DNA of 64,000 nucleotides from Corynebacterium incognita (lineage in GTDB: Bacteria; Actinomycetota; Actinomycetes; Mycobacteriales; Mycobacteriaceae). The stretch spans positions 2,108,001-2,172,000 of the forward strand of contig NZ_CP059404.1 in NCBI RefSeq assembly GCF_014217255.1. Direction: 5' to 3'. This document shows positions 53,198 through 61,584 of the stretch, in pieces (positions within the stretch are counted from its first letter, which is position 1; every line of letters starts with the position of its first letter). A model generated the notes under the pieces. It saw nothing but the letters and a program-made list of their open reading frames with translations, ran no database searches and was not told the origin of the DNA. Made by a program: the position numbers and the translations under genes.

Positions 53198-53707
53198 GTG
53201 ACTACAAACCCGCGATGGCTCAATGGCCAAGAACAGGACTTCTGGCGTACCTATCTCGCCGCAATGCGCAAGGTAGACCGTGGTATGGACGAGACCCTCT
53301 TGCTGGGAAGCGAGATCTCCGCATCGGAGTTCGCGGTGCTCGTTACTCTTTCTGAAGCCGACGATCGCTGCCTGCGTCTTCGCGAGCTGTGTGCCGAGTT
53401 GGATTGGGATCGTTCCCGCACCTCCCACCAGGTCACCCGCATGGAGCGCCGCGGCATCGTGGAAAAGTCCAAGGCAAAAGGCGATGGACGTGGAATCGTC
53501 GTTCGCCTCACGGATACGGGGTTTGAACGGCTGAAAAACGCCGCTCCGAATCACGTGGAGTCCGTGCGCCGCCTTGTATTCGACCACTTAGATCCCGCGG
53601 ACTTACCGGTGTTCAAGAAGTTCTTCGACGGCATTCTTGCCGTCGATAATGTTCCGGGCGTGCCGGGGTTCCCGGGCGACGACCTCTTGCCCGCGTCCCG
53701 CGCCTAA
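53198..53707 (+). CDS. MarR family transcriptional regulator
   Basis: A 169-residue MarR-type winged-helix regulator. DNA recognition covers residues about 45-100 (LGSEISASEFAVLVTLSEA, LRLRELCAELDWDRSRTSHQVTRM), with the wing at RRGIVEKSKAKGDGRGIVVRLT. The start is GTG 53198. It follows the ATPase gene by 131 bp with its own promoter space. Its target and ligand are unknown; MarR proteins usually repress neighbouring genes or themselves. Confidence 0.9.
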   Translation: MTTNPRWLNGQEQDFWRTYLAAMRKVDRGMDETLLLGSEISASEFAVLVTLSEADDRCLRLRELCAELDWDRSRTSHQVTRMERRGIVEKSKAKGDGRGIVVRLTDTGFERLKNAAPNHVESVRRLVFDHLDPADLPVFKKFFDGILAVDNVPGVPGFPGDDLLPASRA

Positions 53708-53847
53708 TCAGTACGCCCCAGGTCAAGTTCAGGGCCGGGTCAGGGGAAAGATCAGGGATCGCCCTGATGCGTTCCTTCGAGTAGTTGGGTTCAATGGAAA
53801 GTGCCAAAAGAAAACAACATTGGACCAGATACACAAGGAGGCTCGCC

Positions 53848-54117
53848 ATGAATTCCATGAATGGCAACGACAACGATATTCCGAAGGCCACCTACAACGA
53901 CGGCTTCATGAACCACTCGGAACCCACCCCGGTCTTGCAGCGCCGACTCCACCGCTCCACCACCGACAACATGGTCGGCGGCGTTCTGGGCGGTATCGGC
54001 GAGACCTACGGCATCAACTCCACTCTGGTACGAGTGCTGTTCATCTGCTCGTTCTTGCTCCCCGGTCCGCAGCTTCTGGCGTACCTCATCATGTGGATCA
54101 TCATGCCGCGCGGCTAA
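53848..54117 (+). CDS. PspC domain membrane protein
   Basis: An 89-residue protein with a PspC domain at residues about 30-88. It has the typical LHRSTTDNMVGGVLGGIGETYGI, then a membrane helix FICSFLLPGPQLLAYLIMWIIMP. PspC proteins take part in envelope-stress responses in proteobacteria; in actinobacteria the role is less clear. AAGGAGG lies seven bases before ATG 53848, which decides the start over an earlier frame opening at 53785. A terminator follows at 54130. Confidence 0.9.
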   Translation: MNSMNGNDNDIPKATYNDGFMNHSEPTPVLQRRLHRSTTDNMVGGVLGGIGETYGINSTLVRVLFICSFLLPGPQLLAYLIMWIIMPRG

Positions 54118-54129
54118 ACCGCTAGGATG

Positions 54130-54162
54130 GGGCGCGGTGCCAATTATGCGCCGCGCCCTTTG
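54130..54162 (+). terminator. intrinsic terminator after the PspC gene
   Basis: GGGCGCGG (54130-54137) pairs with CCGCGCCC (54151-54158), followed by TTTG. Confidence 0.75.
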
Positions 54163-54192
54163 TCGTCTCACCAGAAAGGCCGTGATGGACCC

Positions 54193-54495
54193 ATGATGAG
54201 CCAAGACCTCTTCGAGGACGTCGAGAAGCAATACTCGCTGTACCGCATTACGTCCTTTACTCAGGAGTCTCAGGTATTGGGGGATCCAGAGGACTTCACC
54301 GATGGTGAGCCCACTGCGGACCAAGCCGAGGTCATGGAAGGGATGCTCGCCGAGAACCAGGGTAAAGCCTTGACCTACGATGAATCATTCGGCTTGTGGA
54401 TTGCTGGGGCCGAGGAGGACATCGCGCGCATGTTCGCCGATCGCGACGAGTTTGTGGACGCGCTAGAAAACGGCGAGGATCCAGGAGTGGTCTAG
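54193..54495 (+). CDS. hypothetical acidic protein
   Basis: A 100-residue acidic soluble protein I do not recognise. It reads MMSQDLFEDVEKQY at the start and ends ALENGEDPGVV. Hydrophobic positions (YRITSF, FGLWIAGAEEDIARMF) suggest a small folded domain. ATG 54193 or 54196 is the likely start; AAAGG lies 13 bases ahead, farther than usual. The frame can open at 54127 but that segment overlaps the preceding terminator. Confidence 0.6.
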   Translation: MMSQDLFEDVEKQYSLYRITSFTQESQVLGDPEDFTDGEPTADQAEVMEGMLAENQGKALTYDESFGLWIAGAEEDIARMFADRDEFVDALENGEDPGVV

Positions 54496-54626
54496 CGTGC
54501 CGACGCCGTGGGTGCCCCCGCTGGGTAGGGGACACGGCCTCATATCGTTACCCTCTGGTGACATTCAGGGGATAGCGCGCTATACTTTACTCGTCTACCA
54601 GCTTATTTTTAGAGAGGAACCACGGC

Positions 54627-54809
54627 ATGAGCAACATCATCGCTGAGCGTGACGCCCAGGCGCAGCGCGAGCAGGAAGCACGCGACAATGACTCCTTCTT
54701 CAGCGAGGTCTTCGGCCCGTGGCTCGCAGGCGCTATCTTCACTTTTGTTCTGATCGGCGCCATGATGCTCGGCATGTTGGCTCTGGAGCCGGGCCCGTTC
54801 CAGCTCTAG
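54627..54809 (+). CDS. small single-pass membrane protein
   Basis: A 60-residue protein. The first 25 residues are a charged helix (AERDAQAQREQEARDND) and residues about 30-54 form one membrane helix (WLAGAIFTFVLIGAMMLGML). AGAGAGGAA precedes the ATG at normal spacing, and a clear terminator follows, which supports a real gene. No family is recognised. The terminator's T-tract has been split by an insertion sequence. Confidence 0.7.
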   Translation: MSNIIAERDAQAQREQEARDNDSFFSEVFGPWLAGAIFTFVLIGAMMLGMLALEPGPFQL

Positions 54810-54824
54810 TTTTTAGCTACCCTG

Positions 54825-54851
54825 ACCCCGCCTTGGTGCGGGGTATTTTCG
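54825..54851 (+). terminator. terminator of the small membrane protein gene, T-tract interrupted
   Basis: ACCCCGC (54825-54831) pairs with GCGGGGT (54838-54844), followed by ATTTTCG. The uninterrupted site would have continued CGTTTTTCTGG, which now lies at 56262 beyond the insertion sequence. Confidence 0.8.
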
Positions 54852-56255
54852 GGGTTAAGTAGCAAAAAGTGTGTCTCTCGGCGTGTCGTCGGTAGACACA
54901 CTTCTTTTATCGGAGGGGGCCTTTTCTGATGCCGATGTTGTGTTGGTATTCGTCTCCGATAGCCTTGTCATAGAGGGCTGGGCGTCCGGTTTCGTTATCG
55001 GCGGCGTTGAGGTCTTCTGGTTCTAGATCGGTAACTTTGGCGAGTTGATCTAGTCCAAAATTGCACTGCCTGGCGATCTGTAGTGGGTCGTCAGGCAGTT
55101 GTGTTTTAGCATTGAGCCACCATTCCAGCATTTTGCGTTGCCGTTCTCCGCTTCGCCCTCGGTGCATTCTTGCTAAGAGCTTCAGTTGGGAGTTGATGCC
55201 GCCTTCCAGGCTATTTGTGGTTGATGCCCACGAAGTATCTGTCGATTCTGATGAGGGTTCGAGGTAGGTAAATAGGTATCCTTGTTTGCTGAGATGAAGT
55301 AGTGAGTTGTAGGCCTTGCGGACTCTGACGTGGGTGTATTCCCAGGTTCGGGTAGCCGTGCGTCGTTCTTTCGGTAGGGGTGTCTTTTCGTTGAGGAACG
55401 ATTTGTAGACTTCGCCGAATTCATGCAGGTTGATCACCCATTCAGCGGCTTGTTCGGTGTTGGTTATCTGAGTCAGTTTTAACGATAAGGAGTAGATGGT
55501 GTTCCCGGCTGGGGTGCGGGGTCGGATGGTGGGGTACCGGCGGACAACACGTTGAGCATGGACAAGGCAGCGTTGAATTCGAGTGGTGGGCCAGCATGAT
55601 TTGATCGCACTGTAGGCTCCTTGACCGCCGTCTAGAACAACGCATAACGGTGGCGCTAAGTGCTTGAGTAATTGGGTGTATGCGTAGGTTGATTCGCTTG
55701 TGGCCCAATGCCAGCACAGGACGTGGCTGCGTGTAGAAGCTATCAGAAGGCATCCGGCGGAAGTGTAGGTACCGTCGATAAAAACTTGATCGTAAATGCG
55801 ATGCGGGTCTGGGGTATTGGGCACATCGATGTACCAAAAGGTTCTGAACCTGCGGTCTAAGGTCCATCTACTGACTCCACGGCGTGCAGCGATGTCAGCG
55901 AGCGTTTGGTGGCCGGTGACGTAGCTGTAGAAGTCGTTGAAGGCAGTGGCTTGGTGGATATCGGTGCGTTTTCGGGTGTGGGATTGTCGGCAGTTGGGGT
56001 TGGTGCATCGCCATCGTGTTGTACCGGCGGTCGTTGTGCCGTTTTTTTTCATTGGCCCTGCACAACCAGGGCACCGGGGTCTGTTTGTGGTCACTGACTA
56101 AGCAAACAGCACACCTGTACCACACGTTCGTGTCAGATCCCGATATTGAAGCAGAATCGGCTTGGAATAACACCTTGAAAGCTATTCCAAGCCGATTTTG
56201 AGAGCCTAACCAGCAACAACCGTCAAAAGCAGACACACTTTTTGCTACTTAACCC
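54852..56255 (-). mobile_element. IS1249-like (IS256 family) element, copy 1 of type A
   Basis: A complete 1404 bp insertion sequence. Its 25 bp terminal inverted repeats are perfect and begin GGGTTAAGTAGC at each end. It is flanked by the 8 bp target duplication TATTTTCG (54844-54851 and 56256-56263). It carries one transposase gene and is in opposite orientation to the second type A copy at 57656. Confidence 0.95.
54907..56094 (-). CDS. IS1249-like transposase (type A, copy 1)
   Basis: A 395-residue DDE transposase. An N-terminal zinc ribbon (CPGC and CTNPNC, residues about 8-35) precedes a helix-turn-helix (LADIAARRGVSRWTLDRRF). The catalytic acids lie in VFIDGTYTSAGC, VVLDGGQGAYSAIK and TNSLEGGINSQLKLL. 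The gene is intact. Compared with copy 2 it differs in a short cluster of residues near 190-205 (YPTIRPRT and IYSLSLKLT here). Confidence 0.93.
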   Translation of the reverse strand: MTTNRPRCPGCAGPMKKNGTTTAGTTRWRCTNPNCRQSHTRKRTDIHQATAFNDFYSYVTGHQTLADIAARRGVSRWTLDRRFRTFWYIDVPNTPDPHRIYDQVFIDGTYTSAGCLLIASTRSHVLCWHWATSESTYAYTQLLKHLAPPLCVVLDGGQGAYSAIKSCWPTTRIQRCLVHAQRVVRRYPTIRPRTPAGNTIYSLSLKLTQITNTEQAAEWVINLHEFGEVYKSFLNEKTPLPKERRTATRTWEYTHVRVRKAYNSLLHLSKQGYLFTYLEPSSESTDTSWASTTNSLEGGINSQLKLLARMHRGRSGERQRKMLEWWLNAKTQLPDDPLQIARQCNFGLDQLAKVTDLEPEDLNAADNETGRPALYDKAIGDEYQHNIGIRKGPLR

Positions 56256-56460
56256 TATTTTCGTTTTTCTGGGAGACCAGTTTTCTAGGAGAAAAGCAGG
56301 GTTAAACGACAGAAAGTGTGTCTGGATTCGGTGACTTGTAGTGGTTGACCTCTAGGTTTCAGAGAAGTATATGCTCCGGGAGCATATATCTGGCTCCGGG
56401 ACGGTAAATCCACGGTGTGGCAGCAGTGATGTGCTACATGCGGCGTGGTGTGGTGTCACA

Positions 56461-57639
56461 ATGTCAAAGAACCAACCACGCTGCCACTGCGGCGGTGAGA
56501 TGAAACGCAACGGCACCACCAGCAAAGGAACTACCAGGTGGCGATGCAAACACTGCGGCGCGTCGCGTGTGAAGCGCCGGATCGACATCACCAATTCCAC
56601 GGGTTTTACCGCCTTCATTGACCACCTGACCACTGGCGCCAGCCTCGATACCATTGCCAGCCGTGTGGGATGCTCGCCGCGCACACTGCAACGCCGCTTC
56701 GAACCCTTCTGGCTCGTTGACGTACCCGATCCAACCATCGGACACATCGGGCGGGTCTACGACCAGGTGTTTCTAGACGGCACATATACCGCCGGCGGCT
56801 GTTTGATCATTGCCGCCACTATCGACCATGTCATCGCCTGGCACTGGTGCAAACACGAAACCACGCGCGACTACCAACGACTTCTCGAGCGCATCGAAGC
56901 CCCACTTATCGCCGTTATCGATGGCGGCCAGGGAGCGTTTAGCGCGATCAAAAAGTGCTGGCCCACCACGAAAATCCAGCGTTGCCTCGTGCACGCCCAA
57001 CGCGTGGTACGCCGCTACACCACCTCACGTCCCCGCACTGATGCTGGGCGCACCATCTACCGACTGGCGCTGAAACTGACCCGGATCACCACCCTGGACC
57101 AAGCAGCAGCATGGGGTGCGCAACTGCACGAATTCTCCACGATCTACCGTTCCTGGATGGACGAGAAAACCACGGTCAAAGACCCTAAAACAGGTACATG
57201 GACCCGCACGTGGACACATCACAACGTGCGCAAGGCCTACAACAGCCTCAACCACCTCTGGCGCTCCGACCTGCTGTTTGTCTACCTCACCCCACCAGAA
57301 GGTGTGCTGGAGAAAAACCGGATTAAATCCACCACCAACAGCCTTGAAGGCGGCATCAACTCCCAGATCAAACTACTTGCCAGAACACACCGCGGAAGAT
57401 CAGGCGAACGACAACGCCGGATGCTGGATTGGTGGCTCTACTTAAAAACCGAACTGCCCGACGATCCAGCACGAATCGCCAGGCAGTCCAACTGGGGCCA
57501 GGACCAACTCGCCAAAGTTTCCACCCTGACCCAACACGAGAACCAAGCCGACCACGAAACAGGACGACCAGCCCTCTACGACAACGCTATCGACACCGAC
57601 TACACCCACTCAATCGGCATCCAGAAAGGCCAAATCTAA
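56461..57639 (+). CDS. IS1249-like transposase (type B)
   Basis: A 392-residue transposase clearly related to the type A enzyme but well diverged. It has the zinc ribbon (CHCGGEMKRNG, CKHCGASR), HTH, and catalytic stretches VFLDGTYTAGGC, VIDGGQGAFSAIK and TNSLEGGINSQIKLL. I start at ATG 56461 (MSKNQPRC), which matches the type A N terminus; the frame opens 30 codons earlier within the element's left end. Confidence 0.93.
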   Translation: MSKNQPRCHCGGEMKRNGTTSKGTTRWRCKHCGASRVKRRIDITNSTGFTAFIDHLTTGASLDTIASRVGCSPRTLQRRFEPFWLVDVPDPTIGHIGRVYDQVFLDGTYTAGGCLIIAATIDHVIAWHWCKHETTRDYQRLLERIEAPLIAVIDGGQGAFSAIKKCWPTTKIQRCLVHAQRVVRRYTTSRPRTDAGRTIYRLALKLTRITTLDQAAAWGAQLHEFSTIYRSWMDEKTTVKDPKTGTWTRTWTHHNVRKAYNSLNHLWRSDLLFVYLTPPEGVLEKNRIKSTTNSLEGGINSQIKLLARTHRGRSGERQRRMLDWWLYLKTELPDDPARIARQSNWGQDQLAKVSTLTQHENQADHETGRPALYDNAIDTDYTHSIGIQKGQI

Positions 57640-57655
57640 CCCCCACGCGACACGC

Positions 57656-59059
57656 GGGTTAAGTAGCAAAAAGTGTGTCTGCTTTTGACGGTTGTTGCTG
57701 GTTAGGCTCTCAAAATCGGCTTGGAATAGCTTTCAAGGTGTTATTCCAAGCCGATTCTGCTTCAATATCGGGATCTGACACGAACGTGTGGTACAGGTGT
57801 GCTGTTTGCTTAGTCAGTGACCACAAACAGACCCCGGTGCCCTGGTTGTGCAGGGCCAATGAAGAAAAACGGCACAACGACCGCCGGTACAACACGATGG
57901 CGATGCACCAACCCCAACTGCCGACAATCCCACACCCGAAAACGCACCGATATCCACCAAGCCACTGCCTTCAACGACTTCTACAGCTACGTCACCGGCC
58001 ACCAAACGCTCGCTGACATCGCTGCACGCCGTGGAGTCAGTAGATGGACCTTAGACCGCAGGTTCAGAACCTTTTGGTACATCGATGTGCCCAATACCCC
58101 AGACCCGCATCGCATTTACGATCAAGTTTTTATCGACGGTACCTACACTTCCGCCGGATGCCTTCTGATAGCTTCTACACGCAGCCACGTCCTGTGCTGG
58201 CAGTGGGCCACAAGCGAATCAACCTACGCATACACCCAATTACTCAAGCACTTAGCGCCACCGTTATGCGTTGTTCTAGACGGCGGTCAAGGAGCCTACA
58301 GTGCGATCAAATCATGCTGGCCCACCACTCGAATTCAACGCTGCCTTGTCCATGCTCAACGTGTTGTCCGCCGGTACACCACCAGCCGACCGCGCACCCC
58401 AGCCGGGCACACCATCTACGCCCTAGCGTTAAAACTGACTCAGATAACCAACACCGAACAAGCCGCTGAATGGGTGATCAACCTGCATGAATTCGGCGAA
58501 GTCTACAAATCGTTCCTCAACGAAAAGACACCCCTACCGAAAGAACGACGCACGGCTACCCGAACCTGGGAATACACCCACGTCAGAGTCCGCAAGGCCT
58601 ACAACTCACTACTTCATCTCAGCAAACAAGGATACCTATTTACCTACCTCGAACCCTCATCAGAATCGACAGATACTTCGTGGGCATCAACCACAAATAG
58701 CCTGGAAGGCGGCATCAACTCCCAACTGAAGCTCTTAGCAAGAATGCACCGAGGGCGAAGCGGAGAACGGCAACGCAAAATGCTGGAATGGTGGCTCAAT
58801 GCTAAAACACAACTGCCTGACGACCCACTACAGATCGCCAGGCAGTGCAATTTTGGACTAGATCAACTCGCCAAAGTTACCGATCTAGAACCAGAAGACC
58901 TCAACGCCGCCGATAACGAAACCGGACGCCCAGCCCTCTATGACAAGGCTATCGGAGACGAATACCAACACAACATCGGCATCAGAAAAGGCCCCCTCCG
59001 ATAAAAGAAGTGTGTCTACCGACGACACGCCGAGAGACACACTTTTTGCTACTTAACCC
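57656..59059 (+). mobile_element. IS1249-like element, copy 2 of type A, nested in type B
   Basis: A complete 1404 bp copy with the same 25 bp inverted repeats as copy 1. It is flanked by its own 8 bp duplication CGACACGC (57648-57655 and 59060-59067). The target lies between the type B transposase stop and the type B right repeat. Confidence 0.95.
57817..59004 (+). CDS. IS1249-like transposase (type A, copy 2)
   Basis: A 395-residue transposase, almost identical to the copy at 54907-56094 apart from about seven residues. The differences are HW to QW near residue 130 and a cluster near 190-205, where this copy reads YTTSRPRT and IYALALKLT. Type B has YTTSRPRT and IYRLALKLT at the same place. 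The zinc ribbon and all three catalytic acids are kept, so it is probably active. Confidence 0.93.
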   Translation: MTTNRPRCPGCAGPMKKNGTTTAGTTRWRCTNPNCRQSHTRKRTDIHQATAFNDFYSYVTGHQTLADIAARRGVSRWTLDRRFRTFWYIDVPNTPDPHRIYDQVFIDGTYTSAGCLLIASTRSHVLCWQWATSESTYAYTQLLKHLAPPLCVVLDGGQGAYSAIKSCWPTTRIQRCLVHAQRVVRRYTTSRPRTPAGHTIYALALKLTQITNTEQAAEWVINLHEFGEVYKSFLNEKTPLPKERRTATRTWEYTHVRVRKAYNSLLHLSKQGYLFTYLEPSSESTDTSWASTTNSLEGGINSQLKLLARMHRGRSGERQRKMLEWWLNAKTQLPDDPLQIARQCNFGLDQLAKVTDLEPEDLNAADNETGRPALYDKAIGDEYQHNIGIRKGPLR

Positions 59060-59107
59060 CGACACGCCGAGCCAGACACACATTTTGTCGTTTAAGCCGA
59101 AAAGCAA

Positions 59108-59143
59108 GACCGGCGGCTCTGCATTCTGCAGAAACCGCCGGTC
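59108..59143 (-). terminator. terminator of tRNA-Arg, T-tract interrupted by the type B element
   Basis: GACCGGCGG (59108-59116) pairs perfectly with CCGCCGGTC (59135-59143). On the minus strand it is followed by TTGCTTTTC, of which TGCTTTTC is the target duplication of the type B element. Confidence 0.8.
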
Positions 59144-59149
59144 AATGCG

Positions 59150-59223
59150 TGTCCCCGACAGGGATCGAACCTGCGACCTTCGGTACCGGAAACCGATGCT
59201 CTAATCCGCTGAGCTACGGAGAC
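59150..59223 (-). tRNA. tRNA-Arg (anticodon CCG)
   Basis: The minus strand folds into a full cloverleaf of 74 nt including the discriminator base. The acceptor stem is GTCTCCG with CGGGGAC, the D-arm GCTC with GAGC, the anticodon stem TCGGT with ACCGA around loop TTCCGGT, and the T-arm GCAGG TTCGATC CCTGT. The anticodon CCG reads CGG arginine codons. The CCA end is not encoded. Confidence 0.95.
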
Positions 59224-59275
59224 AGTGTGCTGCCCGTGGTGTTGGGCAACAACGATGTGATTCTAGCACCAATCA

Positions 59276-59308
59276 GCGCGCGGACGGGAATCCGGGTGCC
59301 CGCGCGCG
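59276..59308 (-). terminator. hairpin after lutC
   Basis: GCGCGCGG (from 59276) can pair with the CCCGCGCGCG stretch ending at 59308. It lies just beyond the lutC stop on the minus strand and upstream of the tRNA. It lacks a T-tract. Confidence 0.5.
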
Positions 59309-59316
59309 AGTAGTCG

Positions 59317-60006
59317 CTAGTCCGTCACGATGACCACGATGAGATCGCGAGGGCCGTGCACGCCCTCCACACGGGAGAGCTCAATATCCGAGGTAGCAGA
59401 CGGGCCCGAGATGAGCGTGGCCGGGCGATCCGGGGTGATGCGGGCAAACATCTCCGGCACCGAGTACACGATGTCCTCAGCTCGTACGATGCACAGGTGG
59501 CGGTCCGGAACCAGCGTCAGTGCGCGGCGGCCGTTCGTCTCCCCGGAGGTGAGGACAATCGTGCCGGTCTGTGCGGAGGACGCGGTGGATTCGGTCACCA
59601 CAGCGTCCTCGGAGTTGAGTTCGCGCGGATCTGCGGTGCCGTCATCAGCACGTGCGTTACCGCCGCGGGCGTTGAACGCGGAGAACAGCTCCGCGTCCAT
59701 GCCGTGGGCAAAGCGCACGTTGTGGGCCTCCCGCTGGCTGAGGATCTCGGCGATCTTCTCGCCCAGGTCTCCCGCCGTGGCCGTGTGCACGTCCGCTTTG
59801 TAGTCCTCTAGGCGGTCGACGAGGATCTCGATGAGTTCCGCGCGCGGGTAATCGAACTCGCGGTGGTAGTCCCGCGGGACGTCCACTGAGGCGGGGATAT
59901 TGGAAATCTTTTGCGCATTCGCAATGCGCGCAAGAATCTCTTTCTTCGCCGCCGCATTATCCGGGCTCGCCGGGTGGGTAGTTAATGGTGCAGACTTCGG
60001 TGCCAT
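59317..60006 (-). CDS. lutC: lactate utilisation protein C (LUD domain)
   Basis: A 229-residue LUD-domain protein, third gene of lutABC. LutABC together oxidise L-lactate to pyruvate in place of a flavin lactate dehydrogenase. The N-terminal 60 residues are helical, and the LUD core includes [19 protein letters not shown] and the end [32 protein letters not shown], a family hallmark. GGAGG precedes ATG 60006, which lies three bases after the lutB stop. The charged linker near residues 110-130 is longer than in Bacillus LutC. Confidence 0.93.
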   Translation of the reverse strand: MAPKSAPLTTHPASPDNAAAKKEILARIANAQKISNIPASVDVPRDYHREFDYPRAELIEILVDRLEDYKADVHTATAGDLGEKIAEILSQREAHNVRFAHGMDAELFSAFNARGGNARADDGTADPRELNSEDAVVTESTASSAQTGTIVLTSGETNGRRALTLVPDRHLCIVRAEDIVYSVPEMFARITPDRPATLISGPSATSDIELSRVEGVHGPRDLIVVIVTD

Positions 60007-60009
60007 GGT

Positions 60010-61584
60010 CTAGGCCTCCTTCTCGCCGTGCTGATCCGGGTTGGGGCCGACGTGCTGGTCGGCAGGGGATTGCTGCGCCAGGCCCTCTTCGCGGGCCTGC
60101 GCCAGGAGCTTCTTCGCCTCATCGGATTCGAACCACTGGCGGAAGGACTTCTTCGGCGGGACCGCGGTGTTGCGCACCTCAGACCAGCCACCAAAGATCC
60201 ACGGCAGGGAATCAATTTGGCCGTTGAAGCCGCCCAAGACGCGGCCGAAGACCACCATGCGCATGACCTTGTCCCACAGGGCGGGGTTGTTCATGACGAT
60301 GTTGGCGGCGCCGAGCATCGCGCCTTCGATCGGCGGCTTGTGATGCTTGATCTTTTGGTGCCGCATCTCCAGCAGGACGTCGGACAGCGGGATCTTGACC
60401 GGGCAGACCTCGTCGCAGCGCCCGCACAGGGAGCAGGCGTAGGGCAGGGAGGCGTTGGGGTCCTTGTAGTCATCGATGCCGGTGAGCTGCGGGGTAATGA
60501 CCGCGCCGATAGGGCCAGGGTAGGTGGAGCCGTAGGCGTGACCGCCGGTGCGCTCGTAGACCGGGCAGACGTTCAAACATGCGGAACAACGGATGCACTT
60601 GAGCGCCTCGCGGCCAATCTCGTTGCTCATCGCCGCGGTGCGGCCGTTGTCCAAGAGGATGACGTGGAAGTTCTGCGGGCCGTCACCCTCGGTGACGCCA
60701 GACCACAGGGAGGTGTACGGGTTCATGCGTTCGGCGGTCGAAGAGCGCGGTAGGAGCTGCATGAACACCTCGAGGTCGGAGAACGTCGGGAGCAACTTCT
60801 CAATGCCCATGACGGTGATGAGCGTCTCGGGCAGGGTCAGGCACATGCGGCCGTTGCCCTCAGATTCGACCACGGAGATGGTGCCGGTCTCGGCGATACC
60901 GAAGTTGGCGCCGGAGATGGCGACCTTGGCCTTCATGAACTGCTCGCGCAGGTACATGCGTGCGGCCTCGGCAAGCTCAGCGGGTTCGGAGGAAATATCG
61001 GGGCCCAGGTCGGGCATCTTCTTTAAGAAGATCTCGCGAATCTCCGCGCGGTTGCGGTGGATGGCCGGCACCAGGATATGCGACGGCTTGTCCTCGCCCA
61101 ACTGAACGATGAGCTCGGCCAGATCGGTCTCTTGAGCGAAGATGCCGGCCTCTTCAAGCTGCTCGTTGAGGGCGATTTCCTGCGTGGCCATGGACTTGAC
61201 CTTGACCACGTTGTCCTCGCCAGTCTCCTTCACCAGGCGGGTGGCAATTTCGCCGGCTTCCTTGGCGTCGCGTGCCCAGTGCACGTGGCCGCCGCGGGCA
61301 ACCACGGACGCCTCAAACTGCTCGAGGAGCTCGCCCATGCGGGCGGCGACGTCCTGCTTGGTGGCGGAGCCTGCCTCGCGCAGCGCCTCCCAATCATCGA
61401 GCTCGCCGACGGCGCCGGAGCGCTTGTCGCGAATCGTCGTGGTGGCGTGGTGCAGGTTGCGGCGCTGGGTGGCGTTGTTAAGCGCATCGTGCGCCGCGTG
61501 TGGGAATTGTTCGGTGCCGCGGAGGTTGCCCGGGACGTGCGGGGCATGTGGCGGCATGGTGGGGGTGTTCAGACCGATTTTCAC
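60010..61584 (-). CDS. lutB: lactate utilisation iron-sulfur protein B
   Basis: A 524-residue LutB (LldF-like) protein. The LUD part is N-terminal (GTISVVESEGNGRMCLTLPE, MGIEKLLP). Two ferredoxin-type clusters follow: CIRCSACLNVCP at about residues 330-341 and CSLCGRCDEVCP at about 383-394. It would pass electrons from lactate oxidation. A poorly conserved N-terminal extension of about 40 residues makes it longer than the usual 475. Its ATG overlaps the lutA stop by four bases (61581-61584). Confidence 0.95.
   Translation of the reverse strand: MKIGLNTPTMPPHAPHVPGNLRGTEQFPHAAHDALNNATQRRNLHHATTTIRDKRSGAVGELDDWEALREAGSATKQDVAARMGELLEQFEASVVARGGHVHWARDAKEAGEIATRLVKETGEDNVVKVKSMATQEIALNEQLEEAGIFAQETDLAELIVQLGEDKPSHILVPAIHRNRAEIREIFLKKMPDLGPDISSEPAELAEAARMYLREQFMKAKVAISGANFGIAETGTISVVESEGNGRMCLTLPETLITVMGIEKLLPTFSDLEVFMQLLPRSSTAERMNPYTSLWSGVTEGDGPQNFHVILLDNGRTAAMSNEIGREALKCIRCSACLNVCPVYERTGGHAYGSTYPGPIGAVITPQLTGIDDYKDPNASLPYACSLCGRCDEVCPVKIPLSDVLLEMRHQKIKHHKPPIEGAMLGAANIVMNNPALWDKVMRMVVFGRVLGGFNGQIDSLPWIFGGWSEVRNTAVPPKKSFRQWFESDEAKKLLAQAREEGLAQQSPADQHVGPNPDQHGEKEA

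Larger units (their letters stand above)
56299..59098 (+). mobile_element. IS1249-like element of type B, interrupted by type A copy 2
   Basis: The ends are 27 bp imperfect inverted repeats (three mismatches), starting GGGTTAAACGAC on the left (56299) and, read inward, GGCTTAAACGAC on the right (59098). The 8 bp target duplication GAAAAGCA is at 56291-56298 and 59099-59106. Removing the 1404 bp type A copy at 57656-59059 and one 8 bp duplication leaves about 1388 bp, a normal size. The insertion lies beyond the transposase stop, so the gene is intact. Confidence 0.93.

Noticed and set aside
54852..59059. Composite transposon formed by two inverted type A elements around a cargo
   Set aside because: Each type A copy has its own 8 bp target duplication, and the region between them is most of another insertion sequence. 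No passenger gene is carried. Nested independent insertions explain every junction.
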